A stretch of 64,000 bases of DNA from positions 44,281,155 to 44,345,154 of the forward strand of contig OY720347.1 of NCBI GenBank assembly GCA_963082975.1. Reading direction: 5' to 3'. The notes beneath the pieces were generated by a model. It ran no database searches, was not told the DNA's origin, and worked only from the letters and a program-made list of their open reading frames with translations. Origin of the DNA: Labia minor. Lineage: Eukaryota; Arthropoda; Insecta; Dermaptera; Spongiphoridae. Position numbers and translations under genes: made by a program. Below, in pieces: positions 47,884-60,224 of this stretch (position 1 is the stretch's first letter; each line of letters starts with the position of its first letter).

Positions 47884-49791
47884 TTAAACATTTCCTTTAG
47901 ATTTTTTCATTCGTAGACGAGCCAAAAATATAAGCCATAAAAAGCCAACCAAATTTCCGTAAAGAACTCGTAACTAAAAATCAAAAAATAAATCATAATA
48001 TTAAATAACAAAATGATAAATTTATAGATTATATAGTGTTAAAATTTATATTTAGAAAAATAAAATTAGTTATATTATATGTAAAATAATAAATAACTTA
48101 TCTTGATAATTTTGATTGAAACAAATGAATTTATTTATTTAATATATAGGTAAAATTATTAATTATTATAACTTCTTAATATCTCCCTTCCAAATTAAGG
48201 AAGATGAAAGTTGAAAGAATTAACTATAAATTAAGATTAAAAGTAAATGTGAAACTATCCTAAACGAGCTAAAATTACGATGAAAAAAAATTTTAATTCG
48301 GAAAAATTATCTTTTGAAAAAAACTAATTTGAAGTTTTAAAGTTCATTATCAGCTTAATACCTAAATTCCCTATAGGTAAAAAATTAAAATAAATTGCAT
48401 TAATTTGATTTTTTAGAAAAAAATGCCGATTGAAAATTAAAAAAAAAAAATTGATTTTGCAATAGTCTGTTGACAGCACTATTATTATATATAATATATT
48501 ATAAGTACTTATATATTTGTAAGTATAATTGCGGTGAATTTATAATTATATTTATATTTAAAAAACCCTTTAAATACCATCGGGAAGGAAAAAGAAAACG
48601 GTAATTATTTATAGGTATATTTACGTATATTAATAAAATGATTAAAAAAATATTTACCTCTGGTGGAACATAGCGAAAATTAATAAATTGAGACAATGTT
48701 AATATTTTCAAGTTTGCCTGTAATGATTTCATATATAAATTGTTTACATTCATTTGGGCCTCCTTGTGAGTTTTACCCTAAAAAATAAAATAATAAATTA
48801 ATAATTAAATTCTCTTACAATTAGTATTAATATTAGTAAATAAAATTTACATAATTTATATAACTGATGAAAATATTAATATGTGATATTTATATATATA
48901 TATATATATTTTTTGGCCTCGGACTGTTGTCCAGTGCGGACGTGTGCCGGTCTCAGGATTGCCCAGGATTCTTCGGAGCTCTACAGCAACGCAGTGAGTA
49001 CAAAACCACCCAACCTATCAATCCAAAATCCCGATATTAACCCTTGGTCACACAGACTAAGACCCAGAATCCCAAAAATATTCCCATCTAAATAATCTCT
49101 TGAAAATGGAGCCAAAATGGGTGCCGAAACGTCGAGAAAACAATCTCACAAAAATATATTATATCCCTGATAAATCTGATAATAATAACAATAACATTCA
49201 CGGAAACCTAAACCAACATATATATATATATATTAAATTTTATAGATAAATAATGAACATATCTTTTAATACTTAGATTAATATTGGATTTATTGTACCT
49301 CTAATCTTGCAATTGCATACAGTGATATTGCCTGATAAATTGGAGCAAAAATAAATCTTTCAAATAAGAGATGGAATAAAAAACCATATTTTCCATGTTT
49401 TCGCAAAGGATATATTTTATTCAAAAATAAATATAAAAAATGCGGAATTGTTCCTCCAAATAATAACCTGTAAAGATAAGATTTAGTATTTTTTTAAGAA
49501 GTTAATAATAAATACTTTGTTGAAAAAACTTACCCAAATAATGCAAATGCTTTAACACTATGTATATTAATAGGTTTTGGTCCATATAAAAATTGAGCAG
49601 ATAAATTACCCAATGATGCAATTACACAACTATTAAAAATTAAAAAAATAAGAATATCTAAAGTGTATTAAGTTTATAAAAAGAATGAAATTTTCTGAAT
49701 ACCTTGTAATAGATTTAGTCCGTAAAGGATGATTAAATAATTGTTCAAAATAAAATTGCATAAAATTAAAAAATGGTTTTGAAAGTGCCAT
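47884..49791 (-). CDS. PXMP2: Peroxisomal membrane protein 2-like (Mpv17/PMP22 family)
   Basis: Five exons on the minus strand (49703-49791, 49534-49629, 49299-49467, 48658-48777, 47884-47973), all with gt/ag borders and consistent phase, giving 187 residues; human PXMP2 is 195. Family marks: LRTKSITSCVIASLGNLSAQ at residues 23-42 (the N-terminal first-helix motif), FGLLFGGTIPHFLYLFL, LLFERFIFAPIYQ, and the C-terminal signature SQFINFRYVPPELRVLYGN followed by FLWLIFL. Four hydrophobic segments are visible. PXMP2 forms a solute channel in the peroxisome membrane; Mpv17 itself is mitochondrial. The AL...LRTKSIT start and overall pattern favour the PXMP2 branch, but the paralogue choice is less certain than the family. 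Confidence 0.9.
48903..49160 (+). repeat. Possible retroelement 3' fragment in PXMP2 intron
   Basis: A G+C-richer piece inside intron 3 of the PXMP2-like gene. It contains atgggtgccgaaacgtcgag, a kind of motif common near the 3' ends of some invertebrate retroelements. The open frame 48883-49095 has no domain I recognise. It is not repeated in this window. The class is a guess. Confidence 0.3.
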
Positions 49792-50635
49792 GACTTTCTA
49801 TTAATAATATAAATTCAATCAAAAATTTTAAATAAAATAACAAAACAAAATTAGAGGTTAAAAACTTAACACTGCAGTATAGTAATGTTTCGTTAGAAAA
49901 AATATATTTAAATGATGACTTTGTAAATAATATATATTAGTAAAAAAATAAAAACATATTATGTAATGTATGACAGTACAATTAAATTATTTATCTATTT
50001 ATAAGAATTTGAACCATTATCCTAATATTCTATAAAGATAACGGTACTCTATCTTAGATATTATCATTATTTAATCAAATCCTATAAAAAGATATATTAT
50101 TTAATATTAATTATTTATAGAATTAAAAAATAAATAAATATGTATTACTTTTATAGTTTTCTTATTTTATTGTTTTAGAATTATAACACAAAATTTAAAA
50201 AATCTCTTAGGGAGATTTAAATTCAAACAACCTAACTGGAAATCTTAGAATTCTTAGCAAATTTTAATGATGGAAAAAAAAATAAAATTTTTAAGTTTAT
50301 TTAAACAATTCTAAAATATGACTAACAAAAGACAATAAAATTAATAAACATTTTAATCACTTCTCTAAGAGTCCAAAATACATTTTCTATTCTATGATAA
50401 TGACAATTGAAAAGAATGTTTCTTTACCAAACCTAAACTAGGTTCATAAATAGATGAGTTGTTCACAATCATGATTTCAATTGTGTTAACAATCGGTACT
50501 GTTAGTGAGGCTGCATCATTCCCTAGGAATAAATACAATAAACGAAGTGTTTGTCTTGTATCAAATAAATAGTAAATAATCTTAACAGCAAATATGAGTA
50601 TTTTTAAAATATAAAACTGACATTATGCTCTATAA
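49792..50635. other. A+T-rich spacer upstream of PXMP2
   Basis: Would contain the PXMP2 promoter. No clear motif seen. Confidence 0.45.
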
Positions 50636-51735
50636 TAGTAATTCTCAACCTGAGCGATATCGCCCCCTGGGTGGCGACTTCTTAAAGGGGGCGAAATCAT
50701 TTTCAACTCTTTAAAATAAGTTGACCTGTGGCCAGGTCCGAACCGACCGACGGTTTGAAATAAATTAATTTCCAGCTACAGAAACAATTTCAAATAATTT
50801 TAATATATCTATTAATGTAATAAAAAACAGATATGGATATAACATAAATATTTTTAATTTTATTTTATTTATAATATATAGCTGATGTAGCCGGCGTTAC
50901 CCGAGGCTGTGACGTCATGAAGGGCTGGGTGACGTCATATAATTTTAAATTAAGAAAAACATAATGAAGATGATTTTTCCCGAGGATAAAACCAATACAT
51001 TCGTGGTGATATGTAAAAAAATCTCCTTATGTGAAATTTGGTGCGAAAATAACCCTTCCCTTCTTATCGTCGATCGCTAATACTACCACTTCCGGTTTCC
51101 GGATTTGCACCAAAAGTTGATCAATTCATCCCACTGATGCATTAAGTAAATATACCAAATGAGGTATGGTTTGAGCTAGAATGATGAAATTTGGTACATG
51201 AGCATTATTCAAAATTCGTAGTTTTCTATCAACTTTTGAGAAATGTAGCTCAACCGGGAGAGGGTCATTACTTACGTTTTGATTTTTTTTCCTCTAAAGT
51301 GACCGTAAAAATAAAGATATATGTTTGATAATTTTTCACATGATTAATAATTGTATAAAACTGCTATATATAGAATTTCAGCTTGATTGATTCGCTGAAA
51401 TTACCAGAATTAATTTTTTAACACTGCAAATCTCACGCGCCAACACGTGACGTGGTGCCATCAACAAAAAGCCAAACATGCGCTGGTTTAATATTTATTA
51501 TTTATAATTTATAATTAATTAAATTTAATTTAAATATAATATATTATGTTATTTAATCCAATTCAAATTGCGAGATAGTCGAGTGGAGACACTTCAGCTA
51601 ATTTTCAATATGGTTCTAAAAAAAAGAAGATAAGATGATTTTGAAGTTTTATTTGTTAAAATTTATGGGGGGGGGGGAATTATGAAGCCGGCCTTTCGAA
51701 GTGGGCGTTTGGTCTAAAAAGGTTGAGAACAACTA
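50636..51735. mobile_element. hAT-type element carrying an inserted X-Y chimera
   Basis: Left end tagtaattctcaacctgag and right end ggttgagaacaacta (reverse complement tagttgttctcaacc) are worn versions of the common cagtggttctcaacc hAT terminus. They are flanked by ctctataa (50628-50635) and cactataa (51736-51743), an 8-bp duplication with one mismatch. Without the insertion at 50711-51604 the element is about 205 bp. A (g)9 run lies at 51669-51677. Confidence 0.65.
50711..51604 (+). repeat. X-Y chimeric repeat
   Basis: Begins as X (ttaaaataagttgacctgtg, hairpin GACCTG-TGGC-CAGGTC at 50723-50738, accgaccgacggtttgaaat) and runs to atataccaaat at about 51160. It then switches to Y (tggtttgagctagaatgatg) and ends with the Y hairpin gagtggagacacttcagcta. 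The X right end and the Y left end, with its gt run, are missing. The switch point is near aaat/atttgg sequence shared by both families, so deletion after a side-by-side or nested insertion is likely. Confidence 0.75.
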
Positions 51736-52260
51736 CACTATAAAATATCAATTATTCAGAATAATCTGAAAATAAAAACATTACAATGTCTAGGGAAAAT
51801 TATTTGTAAAATCCTAATAAAATGTGCAAGTATTAGTAGTTTTAACATATTTTTTTTGAACATTATAAAATATTTTCTTTTATAAATTTCATATTGAGGA
51901 AAATACTGTTTTTATAAATTCTCTTTACCTTTAGTCTTCATAGTGGAACTGTAGAAAGTTAAAATGGTTATGAGATAGGGAAAATAATTTCAACACTTTT
52001 TCAAATATTTTAAAAATTTATTAATATTATATATTTAAATAATAAAAAAATTATTTTTTAAAAACATTTATATAAATTTATTGAAAATAAAAACAAATCT
52101 ATATATTATTATATATGCATGTAATATTATAATATACATATATTGTCTTCTTGATAAGAATTTAATTTGATAATTACATATTAGTTATTTAATGAAATGC
52201 TCACTTTTGATATATATCACAAAAGACTATATTTAAAATATAAAAAAAAAATTAATATCT
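51736..52260. other. Spacer downstream of EXD3
   Basis: A+T-rich. A minus-strand AATAAA (plus-strand tttatt at 52077-52082) about 180 bp past the EXD3 stop may be its polyadenylation signal. Confidence 0.45.
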
Positions 52261-55200
52261 TTAATGCTGAACAATCTTTCCTATCAAGCCTTTAAAAACA
52301 CGTTCTTGATGAGATCCATCCCAATAACATTTTCCACAAAGTTGGCAAACTTTAAATATTGGTTTTCTATGATAAACATCTAAAGGAACCAAATTTGCTT
52401 GGATCTCAACACCATGTTTTGTAAATGATTTCGTTTTCATATTTAAAGTATCTATCAACTTTTTACTGGGAACACGTTTAAGTTCATTACAATTACAAAT
52501 CTGAAAAATATAATAAATTTTATAATTTAGATTTTGAAAAAAAATAATTGAATTGTTAAAACCTTAATTAAATATTCTAATAATTATTTAAAAATATAAA
52601 TAAAAAATAAATTTCTTACAGTGCATCTAGAAAATATATCTTCTTCCATTACATGAATATTATAGGATTTCACAATTTCCAGTAATTGATTTTTAATACC
52701 ATCTGATTTTATAGAATAAACTAAATCTTTTGGAAGTATTTGACTTAACTTGAAATAAAAAAGTAATTTCAAAATATATGTTCAATTTATTATAAAATAA
52801 TTATAGAAAATTACAAATATATAAATAAAATGCTAATTACCCTTTTAAATCCTGAGTCTCTAGTAATTATACAACGATTCTCACGTAAAGCTACTCGGGC
52901 AAAATCTTCTCCAATAATCTCAGAAACACCGAGTGTATCTATACCTAATTTACGGAGGGGTCTAACTAACCCTTGAACCATTGTATCGATAAGAAATTTT
53001 GCATCCTTAACTACTAATGATTTTTGTTTAATTTCCATTTTTAATACTTTTTCATCTTCACATTTTGGCATTTCATTCTTCTCTATTGTATTTCTATGTG
53101 GTTGGATTTTTGTTTGCTAAAATATAAATCAATTTAATCAAATTAAATTCGATTTAAATTTACTAAAAATAATATTGGAAAAAATTTTAAAAGTAGTTAA
53201 TTAAATCTAAGAAATTAAGAAAAATGATCAAGAGTTACTTTTGTTAAAGTTGATTTTTTTGAAAAGGTAGAAGGCCCCGGATTTTCATTATGCGTTGAAG
53301 ATTCAGCTAATACTTTAACATGATTTTTTTTAGAACTACTTTGTTCTTTTTCTTGTTTTTTAGAATGAGGTTTAGATTTTCTATTATTCTTTTCACCTTT
53401 TTTATATAAAATTTCGTTGAAATCAATACCTTGGTCAATACATCCTTGATGAATAGTCCAGTATATTTCGAGCAGACAATATGCATCAATAGCTAAAGAA
53501 ATATAGAATCTATAAATAGTATTTCATATCAAAGAAATCTGGCCTATTATTAATATATTGATATAAATTAATGATAATAATAATTAATTTAAAATTTATG
53601 TAATTTTATCTATTAGTTTGAAAATATAATTTATATTTAAATACAACAATTTTATTAAAAGTAACTATAATTATAAATAAATAGTAAGTTCACAAATTGT
53701 GCTTTTTATTTTCTAGACATATTAGTTAATATTTTCTTTCTATATTCATAGTCACATTTAAAGCAATGTGAAGAGAATTATTTCGACAAAGTACAATGTA
53801 ATAAATCAATCAAGTTTTCTCTTTAAACTAACCAGCATATATGATTTGCGCTTGTCGTAAGGGTCGGCGTTCCCAATTAGAAAATTGATTTTCTTTATTA
53901 AGTGGTCGGCCGAGACATAATCCACACAAATGACTCAAACTTTCGCCTGAATTTTCATTACCTACAATGAAAATTTATTTATATTTTTTTTTTCCTGATC
54001 TCAAAAAATTTTAATTTGTTTTGGGAAATTATATAATAATATGTAGGTTTACCCGTATAAGGAAATTTAAATGAATTTTGATTTAATTTAGTCCATAACG
54101 AAGCCAGATCCAAAAAACTAGTTCCATGCAATGGTATTTTCCGTAGTCCAGGCAGGAAACGGTGAATCATTACTTGATCCAATGAAAAACTAAAACCTAA
54201 AAATATACAAATAGGGAAAATATATTATATATTATCATTATTACTAGGTATATGGATTCAAAACTTACCTAATTTCAAGATATTTGTATTAGCAAATAGT
54301 TCCTGTCTAAGAATATCCCATTGAAATAAATACTTTTTAGATATTGTGAGTGCATCAACAATAAAGACATAATCTTGAATTGCAATTTGTAAAAGAGCTA
54401 AACTATTCATCGTACTTCCAAATGTAGGTTTCCACTCACAATCTAATGCAACTAGGTTTTCTCCCTGGAAACATAGATTAATGAAAAAAATGTTTATTTA
54501 TTTGAAATTATTTTTCAACTAAATAAATTATAATAACTTGTAATAACAATAAAAAAATTTTAAATTTAATGTTACTTTTATTTTTAGAAGAAGAAAATTA
54601 AAAGAATCTTCATTATCAACAATTATTATATTTTCTTGAGGAATCGAAAGTGTATGATAAATGTCATTAAAATCAGTGATCTCTTCATCACAAATATCTT
54701 CTCTTAAATATAAATTAAAAAATTTATATTTTTTAAGGAAAGTAATTTAAATGGTAAATTAAATTTATATTTAATACTTAGAAGAGTTTTGAGCATATTC
54801 TTGAAGACAGGAAGGCCAAAGATCTTTTGGAATGTCATATTCTCTTGCCCAATATAAAGCTTCCTTCATATCAGCTTGTTGAGTTAATGTTAAAATAAGA
54901 TGATCAATTAATTGTTCATCATCTCCAACTGCTTCTCTTATCATTTCTCGAAAACTTTCATGTCCTAGAAAGTTATTACTATTTAAAATACTTCCATTTT
55001 AAATATATATTACTTAATTACTAAATTAAAAAATTTTAAGATACCTAAAGAATTTTTTTCAAAACGTCGACAAAGTAAATAGTATATGGCTCCTTCACCC
55101 CTTCGACGAATAAAATTAGGAGTTAATTTTGGAGGAATTCGATATTTTTTCGACCAACGGGCAACTAACTTATGAAACGGTTTATAATTTAATTTTTCTT

Positions 55201-56167
55201 CTTTTACTCCAACAATATTTAAATCACTATAATTTTAATGAAAAGATATTGAATTAATGTATCTACAAAATAGCATTAATATATTTAATTACCAGATAAC
55301 TTTATAAAGTGCGTCTGTTGGATGACCTTTTACAATAAACTTATCAAGGAAAGATAAAAGCTCATGTTGATGTTTCTCACTATGATCGAGAAAATTCTCT
55401 ACAATTGTAAGTTTATCTTGAAACACCAATGGCACAATGAATTCCTCAATTTCAAAATAGCTATGTAATTGTAATAAATGAGCAGCTTGACATGCCTTTA
55501 AATTAATAATAAAATATTGTTAATGTTATAACTTTTTCACTTAAAAAAAACAAATATATTACCTCTTTATATAAATTTTGTTTAACAAGTTTTTTAATAG
55601 CGCCAACAAATTTCTGATTATCTTCTTGAAGCAAATATAAAGAAAAAAAATTTCTCACAAAAAGATTATTTTTATTTTTAACTACGAGTTCGAAGACTTT
55701 ATTTTTTAATTCAAAAGTTAAAAAATGACAATTCAGATCTTGGAAGGATTCATTATAAGATTTTAGCTCTTCCAAAACTAAAATATAATATTGTTTAAAG
55801 TTAATACTTCATCTATATAATAATTAACAAGTAAATAAATATAGTTTACTAGTAAATGGTAATGAATTTTGTTTGGCATTTGAAAAATCTTCACAACTAA
55901 TTACAAGATCAAGACAAGCTTCAAAAGGATTTGGTGAATTTGAATAAAAATCTCTCAATAAATTTGTAACTGGTTTACTTTTTTTCCCTAAAAAGCATCA
56001 TAACATTCATTAAAAGAAAAAATTTATTAAAATTTGTTTTACAGTTAAAATGAATACTTACAAACATTCCACAAATCATTTAAATTTGTTTGGAATGGAG
56101 TTTTTTGAGGAGGTGATTTATTAAAATTTATTGAATTTGATGATTTTACAGGGTTTTTTGATGCCAT
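52261..56167 (-). CDS. EXD3: Exonuclease mut-7 / Nibbler homologue (EXD3)
   Basis: Fourteen exons (56062-56167, 55850-55987, 55563-55777, 55293-55495, 55045-55226, 54778-54964, 54576-54702, 54269-54464, 54053-54196, 53833-53961, 53239-53492, 52841-53116, 52620-52748, 52261-52500) total 2526 nt, an exact 841-residue frame; human EXD3 is 876. The N-terminal half is helical and poorly marked. The 3'-5' exonuclease (DEDDy) domain begins near residue 387. Likely catalytic residues are D394 and E396 (LDCEW), D458 (GFSFSLD), Y541 and D545 (YAAID); the LCGLCLGRPLNK and SNWERRPL motifs are typical. A basic linker follows, then a Mut7-C domain from about 660 (DAKFLIDTMVQGLVRPLRKL, ITRDSGF) with its C-terminal zinc-type cysteines (CTICNC, VCQLCGKCYWDGSH). 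Nibbler trims 3' ends of miRNAs and piRNAs held by Argonaute proteins. Confidence 0.93.
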
Positions 56168-56820
56168 TTTTTTACTAAAACCGAATAATTAATATTTTAA
56201 ATTTATTATCTTTATTAAATGTAATTTTATAATATACCTATGAAAAGATTTAATGATAAAAATGAAATAATTCGATGTTCGTCCAACTTATATATAAAAA
56301 TATGTTATTTTAAATATAAGTTGTTTATTAGTTTATTTTTAAAATGTTAATTTATTAAACAAATAAATTGATAAATTATCGTCAAATGATTCAAAAATTA
56401 AGTAAAAATAATAAAAAGTTTCAATATAAAAATCTTTATTAAAAATATGACATAAATGACATATATTTAATGAAGTTTGCAACCAGGGGGTGGACACGCA
56501 ATGATATTTTTTTGAAACAGCGTTTGGCGCTGCTATGCGGATGCATGCACGAACTAATTAAGAAAAAAACCGGCCGGCCTGGCACCATTTTTAAAATCTA
56601 TTTTGAATGAATGAGAGCGGGAGGAATGAAAAAATTATGAAATTTTTCAGTTAAGTGAAAAATTATTTATTTAAAGCTATATAAAACAGACATTTCAGAA
56701 ATAAATTTTTTTTTTTAGAAAATTGCTTAATTGTTGGTCTTATCACAAAATAAATAATTTTTCACTTAAGTGAAAATTTTAATAATTTTCATGGATATAA
56801 TAAAAGAATAATGTTGTATG
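56168..56820. promoter_or_regulatory. EXD3 upstream region with G+C patch and long inverted repeat
   Basis: A G+C-richer patch at 56480-56600 (cagcgtttggcgctg, accggccggcctgg) lies about 320 bp upstream of the EXD3 ATG and may be promoter sequence. At 56641-56780 an inverted repeat has arms of about 30 bp (ttaagtgaaaaattattta at 56651 and aaataaataatttttcactt at 56747) around a spacer of roughly 75 bp. It may be a small MITE. No transcription signals are certain. Confidence 0.4.
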
Positions 56821-56878
56821 TGGCATATTTATTTATTTTTCAATCATACAATAATAATACAACCCTAACCCTTTATGC

Positions 56879-58372
56879 ATGTATTTTTTTAAATTGTATA
56901 AAATTACTCATATAAATAAAATTTACACTATTTTTCAATTATACAATAATAATTATATAAAACTTTATAAAACATTATATAAAATTACTCACATAAATAA
57001 AATTTACACTATTTTTCAATCATACAATAATAATACAACCCTAACCCTTTATGCATGTATTTTTTTAAATTGTATAAAATTACTCATATAAATAAAATTT
57101 ACACTATTTTTCAATTATACAATAATAATTATATAAAACTTTATAAAACATTATATAAAATTACTCACATAAATAAAATTTACACTATTTTTCAATCATA
57201 CAATAATAATACAACCCTAACCCTTTATGCATGTATTTTTTTAAATTGTATAAAATTACTCATATAAATAAAATTTACACTATTTTTCAATTATACAATA
57301 ATAATTATATAAAACTTTATAAAACATTATATAAAATTTTTCACATAAATAAAATTTACACTATTTTTCAATCATACAATAATAATATAAAAATAATTTG
57401 AATTTTATATATAATCTAACCCTTTACGAATGCATTTTTTTAAATCTTGGTATAAAATTACTCATATAAATAAAATTTACACTATTTTTCAATTATACAA
57501 TAATAATTATATAAAACTTTATAAAACATTATATAAAATTTTTCTCATAAATAAAATTTACACTATTTTTCAATCATACAATAATAATATAAAAATAATG
57601 TTAATTTTATTTATAATCTAACCCTTTACGAATGCATTTTTTTAAATTGTATAAAATTACTCATATAAATAAAATTTACACTATTTTTCAATTATACAAT
57701 AATAATTATATAAAACTTTATAAAACATTATATAAAATTTTTCTCATAAATAAAATTTACACTATTTTTCAATCATACAATAATAATATAAAAATAATGT
57801 TAATTTTATTTATAATCTAACCCTTTACGAATGCATTTTTTTAAATTGTATAAAATTACTCATATAAATAAAATTTACACTATTTTTCAATTATACAATA
57901 ATAATTATATAAAACTTTATAAAACATTATATAAAATTTTTCTCATAAATAAAATTTACACTATTTTTCAATCATACAATAATAATATAAAAATAATGTT
58001 AATTTTATTTATAATCTAACCCTTTACGAATGCATTTTTTTAAATTGTATAAAATTACTCATATAAATAAAATTTACACTATTTTTCAATTATACAATAA
58101 TAATTATATAAAACTTTATAAAACATTATATAAAATTTTTCTCATAAATAAAATTTACACTATTTTTCAATCATACAATAATAATATAAAAATAATGTTA
58201 ATTTTATTTATAATCTAACCCTTTACGAATCCATTTTTTTAAATTGTATAAAATTACTCATATAAATAAAATTTACACTATTTTTCAATTATACAATAAT
58301 AATTATATAAAACTTTATAAAACATTATATAAAATTTTTCACATAAATAAAATTTACACTATTTTTCAATTA
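56879..58372 (+). repeat. Tandem satellite, 176-bp and 199-bp units
   Basis: Units start at 56879, 57055, 57231, 57430, 57632, 57831, 58030 and 58229 (last one partial), giving spacings of 176, 176, 199, 202, 199, 199 and 199. Each unit is itself two related halves sharing ataaataaaatttacactat and tttttcaattatacaataat. The longer form has an extra ataatgttaattttatttat segment. Every unit carries ctaaccctttaygmatgcat. The repeated 60-70-residue open frames are a by-product, rich in Tyr, Ile, Asn and Lys. The satellite ends exactly where the neighbouring candidate gene's stop codon lies. Confidence 0.95.
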
Positions 58373-59045
58373 ATCAATTGACTGTTGATGTCTATTTTGC
58401 TTCAATAGTCGCTTGACCTCGGTGAACCTTTGGTACAATCTTTTCTTCATGGGAGATAAATATTTTATTCTTGAAGAAAATTCAGATGGTGTAGGCGTAT
58501 GTCCCGCTGAACACCTGCAAAAATTAATTAAGTTTAAAAAAAAATTCCAAAGAATTAATACAGAAAAGCCTAAGCAAACTAAAAATTTATTTTAAATCAT
58601 TATAAAAAATCTATTTAAAGTTAGGAGAAGATTAATGAATTTTATTAAAAAATATAATACATACTTCTCGCAGGGCTGGATTCGAAAAGATCACTCTTCT
58701 CTGATACCAAGCCCAAACCATCTGATGTAGTATTAACAGGTGTTGCTATAAATATTTAAAAAAATTAATAAAATTATTTTCTTTTATTATTAATATATTT
58801 TTTGGTAAACAACAACTTTAAATTATTGTTGTTTTACCCACTCTTAAAAAATTTCACCTTGGAAAATAGAACAAGTGTCCTCGTTCTCCTTCAGGTAGAG
58901 AATTCGTAATACAATCTTTCTGAATACAATTAAAAACCTGCAAAATCAAAAATTTATTTATATGTACATATATTATATAACTTTATAATAAAAAATAATC
59001 ATCAATAATAGTAAAAATATTAATTAAACTTACTTTAGGAACCAT
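58370..59045 (-). CDS. Small spliced gene candidate, 78 residues
   Basis: Three minus-strand segments with standard gt/ag borders join to an exact 237-nt frame: 59034-59045 (ATG plus three codons), 58858-58937, 58370-58514. The product starts MVPKVFNCIQKDC, continues LPEGERGHLFYFPR, and ends with a basic helix (YLSPMKKRLYQRFTEVKRLLKQ). The Cys-x4-Cys and a following Phe-Pro weakly recall the start of a THAP zinc finger, but the later Trp, Cys and His of that domain are absent. I do not recognise the protein. A further segment with good splice sites (58665-58745, 81 nt) would introduce a stop in this phase, so it is either an alternative exon or not an exon. A tiny first exon and the satellite at the 3' end lower confidence. 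Confidence 0.35.
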
Positions 59046-59769
59046 ATTGCACGCAATTGGACAGCGACAGATCACGTTACGTATGCCTGGCAGAGATATT
59101 TTAAATGGGACGAGTGCTCGTTGTCCACAAGTCACAAACTGTTGTTAAATGTTTTCGGGTGTTTTCGGATAACCGAAACAAACCGAATTAAAATTAGTGC
59201 TAGCAGCGGCAGCGCCTCGAGCGGCCTCGAGTGATGCATGCATGCATTGTCACACTGGAAATTTCTCTGCCGTAAGAGAGACCCCCCCCTGTTTGCAACA
59301 ATTTGAGAGATCTTTTTCACAACTGATCATCATTAACAAAAATCTCTGCTTAAATAGATTGGCGGCTCTAGATTGTTTTTTTTATAATTTATATTAGTAT
59401 AAATAATTTTTTTCTTAATAAAAATTAAACAATACCTAAATATATACTAATATCAATTTTGAGATTAAGAAATATTATTAAATTCAAAGAGAGGTAAGTT
59501 CAAAATTAGGAATGGAAATTTATCTTTTAGTTTCAAAAACATTTTTAGTTTATATTTTTCCATACTCCATAAATTAAATCAAGAGGATAATTTTAAAAAA
59601 ATCTATAAAATTAGTAATATAAATATTAAAAATATAGATCCCCTCTATTGATTAAAACATGATATATTAAAAGAATAGATAATTAAAATGTTAATATTTT
59701 TTTCTTCAACAGCTCTTGTTAAGCATTGTCAAAATTACAAAATCATTAAATTTTTCTCCATTTAACTTT
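59046..59769. other. G+C-richer patch upstream of the small gene, then A+T-rich DNA
   Basis: 59046-59295 is richer in G+C, with cagcggcagcgcctcgagcg at about 59205-59224 and gcatgcatgcat at 59238. This could be promoter or 5' UTR of the minus-strand candidate. The two overlapping open frames here (59132-59320 and 59197-59397) have no recognisable domain. Beyond 59400 nothing is recognised. Confidence 0.4.
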
Positions 59770-59775
59770 TGTGTC

Positions 59776-60224
59776 GGATCAACCTGGAAAAAGTTTTTGA
59801 CATTTTAACTCGAGGACATAGAGGAATATACAGAGGCTGGTCCAAGTGTTAAACAAGGAGGATAGGGAACTGATTAAATTTTGCTAAGATAAAAGTTTCA
59901 AAATTTGAAATGGTAGGGAAGAAAATTTAGAATTTTTAATTTTTTGGCTCAACTGGTACTTCAGTGGTAAATTATATAATTGAGGGGAAAATATTCGTAG
60001 ATTGAAAATCGAATTAAGTGTGATCATTTACACAGATAATGGTAGAGATTATATAATTTTTAAACAATTAAATACTTATATGTAGAGAATGGAAGGCAGA
60101 TTTAAATATAATAGTAGTTTCAACAAATTCAATTAAAGATGCGGTAGAAAAATTAATAGACGCTGGAAAAGAGGTGAGGCTTGAAATGAATAATGCTAAA
60201 ACAAAAAGTATCAGAGGGGAATAG
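59776..60224 (+). pseudogene. Decayed LINE-type reverse-transcriptase fragment
   Basis: Three short stretches in different frames match non-LTR reverse-transcriptase blocks in the right order: INLEKVFDIL at 59778 (the DLEKAFD block, its first Asp now Asn), GPSVKQGG at about 59839 (the G-V-x-Q-G block), and 60108-60221, which reads IIVVSTNSIKDAVEKLI followed by GKEVRLEMNNAKTKSI (the block ending N-x-x-K-T-K). Stops and frameshifts separate them, and the central catalytic Asp pair was not found. It is a dead fragment; the clade is not determined. Confidence 0.5.

Noticed and set aside
48499-48753. 84-residue minus-strand frame starting MNVNNLYMKS
   Set aside because: It is the fourth exon of the PXMP2-like gene read on into its intron, not a separate gene.
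57040-57055. Interstitial telomere repeat
   Set aside because: Only a single ccctaaccc per unit; insect telomeres usually use TTAGG, and no tandem hexamer or pentamer run exists.
56879-58218. Six near-identical 62-70-residue open frames in tandem
   Set aside because: They are the satellite read in one frame; composition is Ile/Tyr/Asn/Lys-rich, and changes between units follow the DNA repeat, not codon positions.
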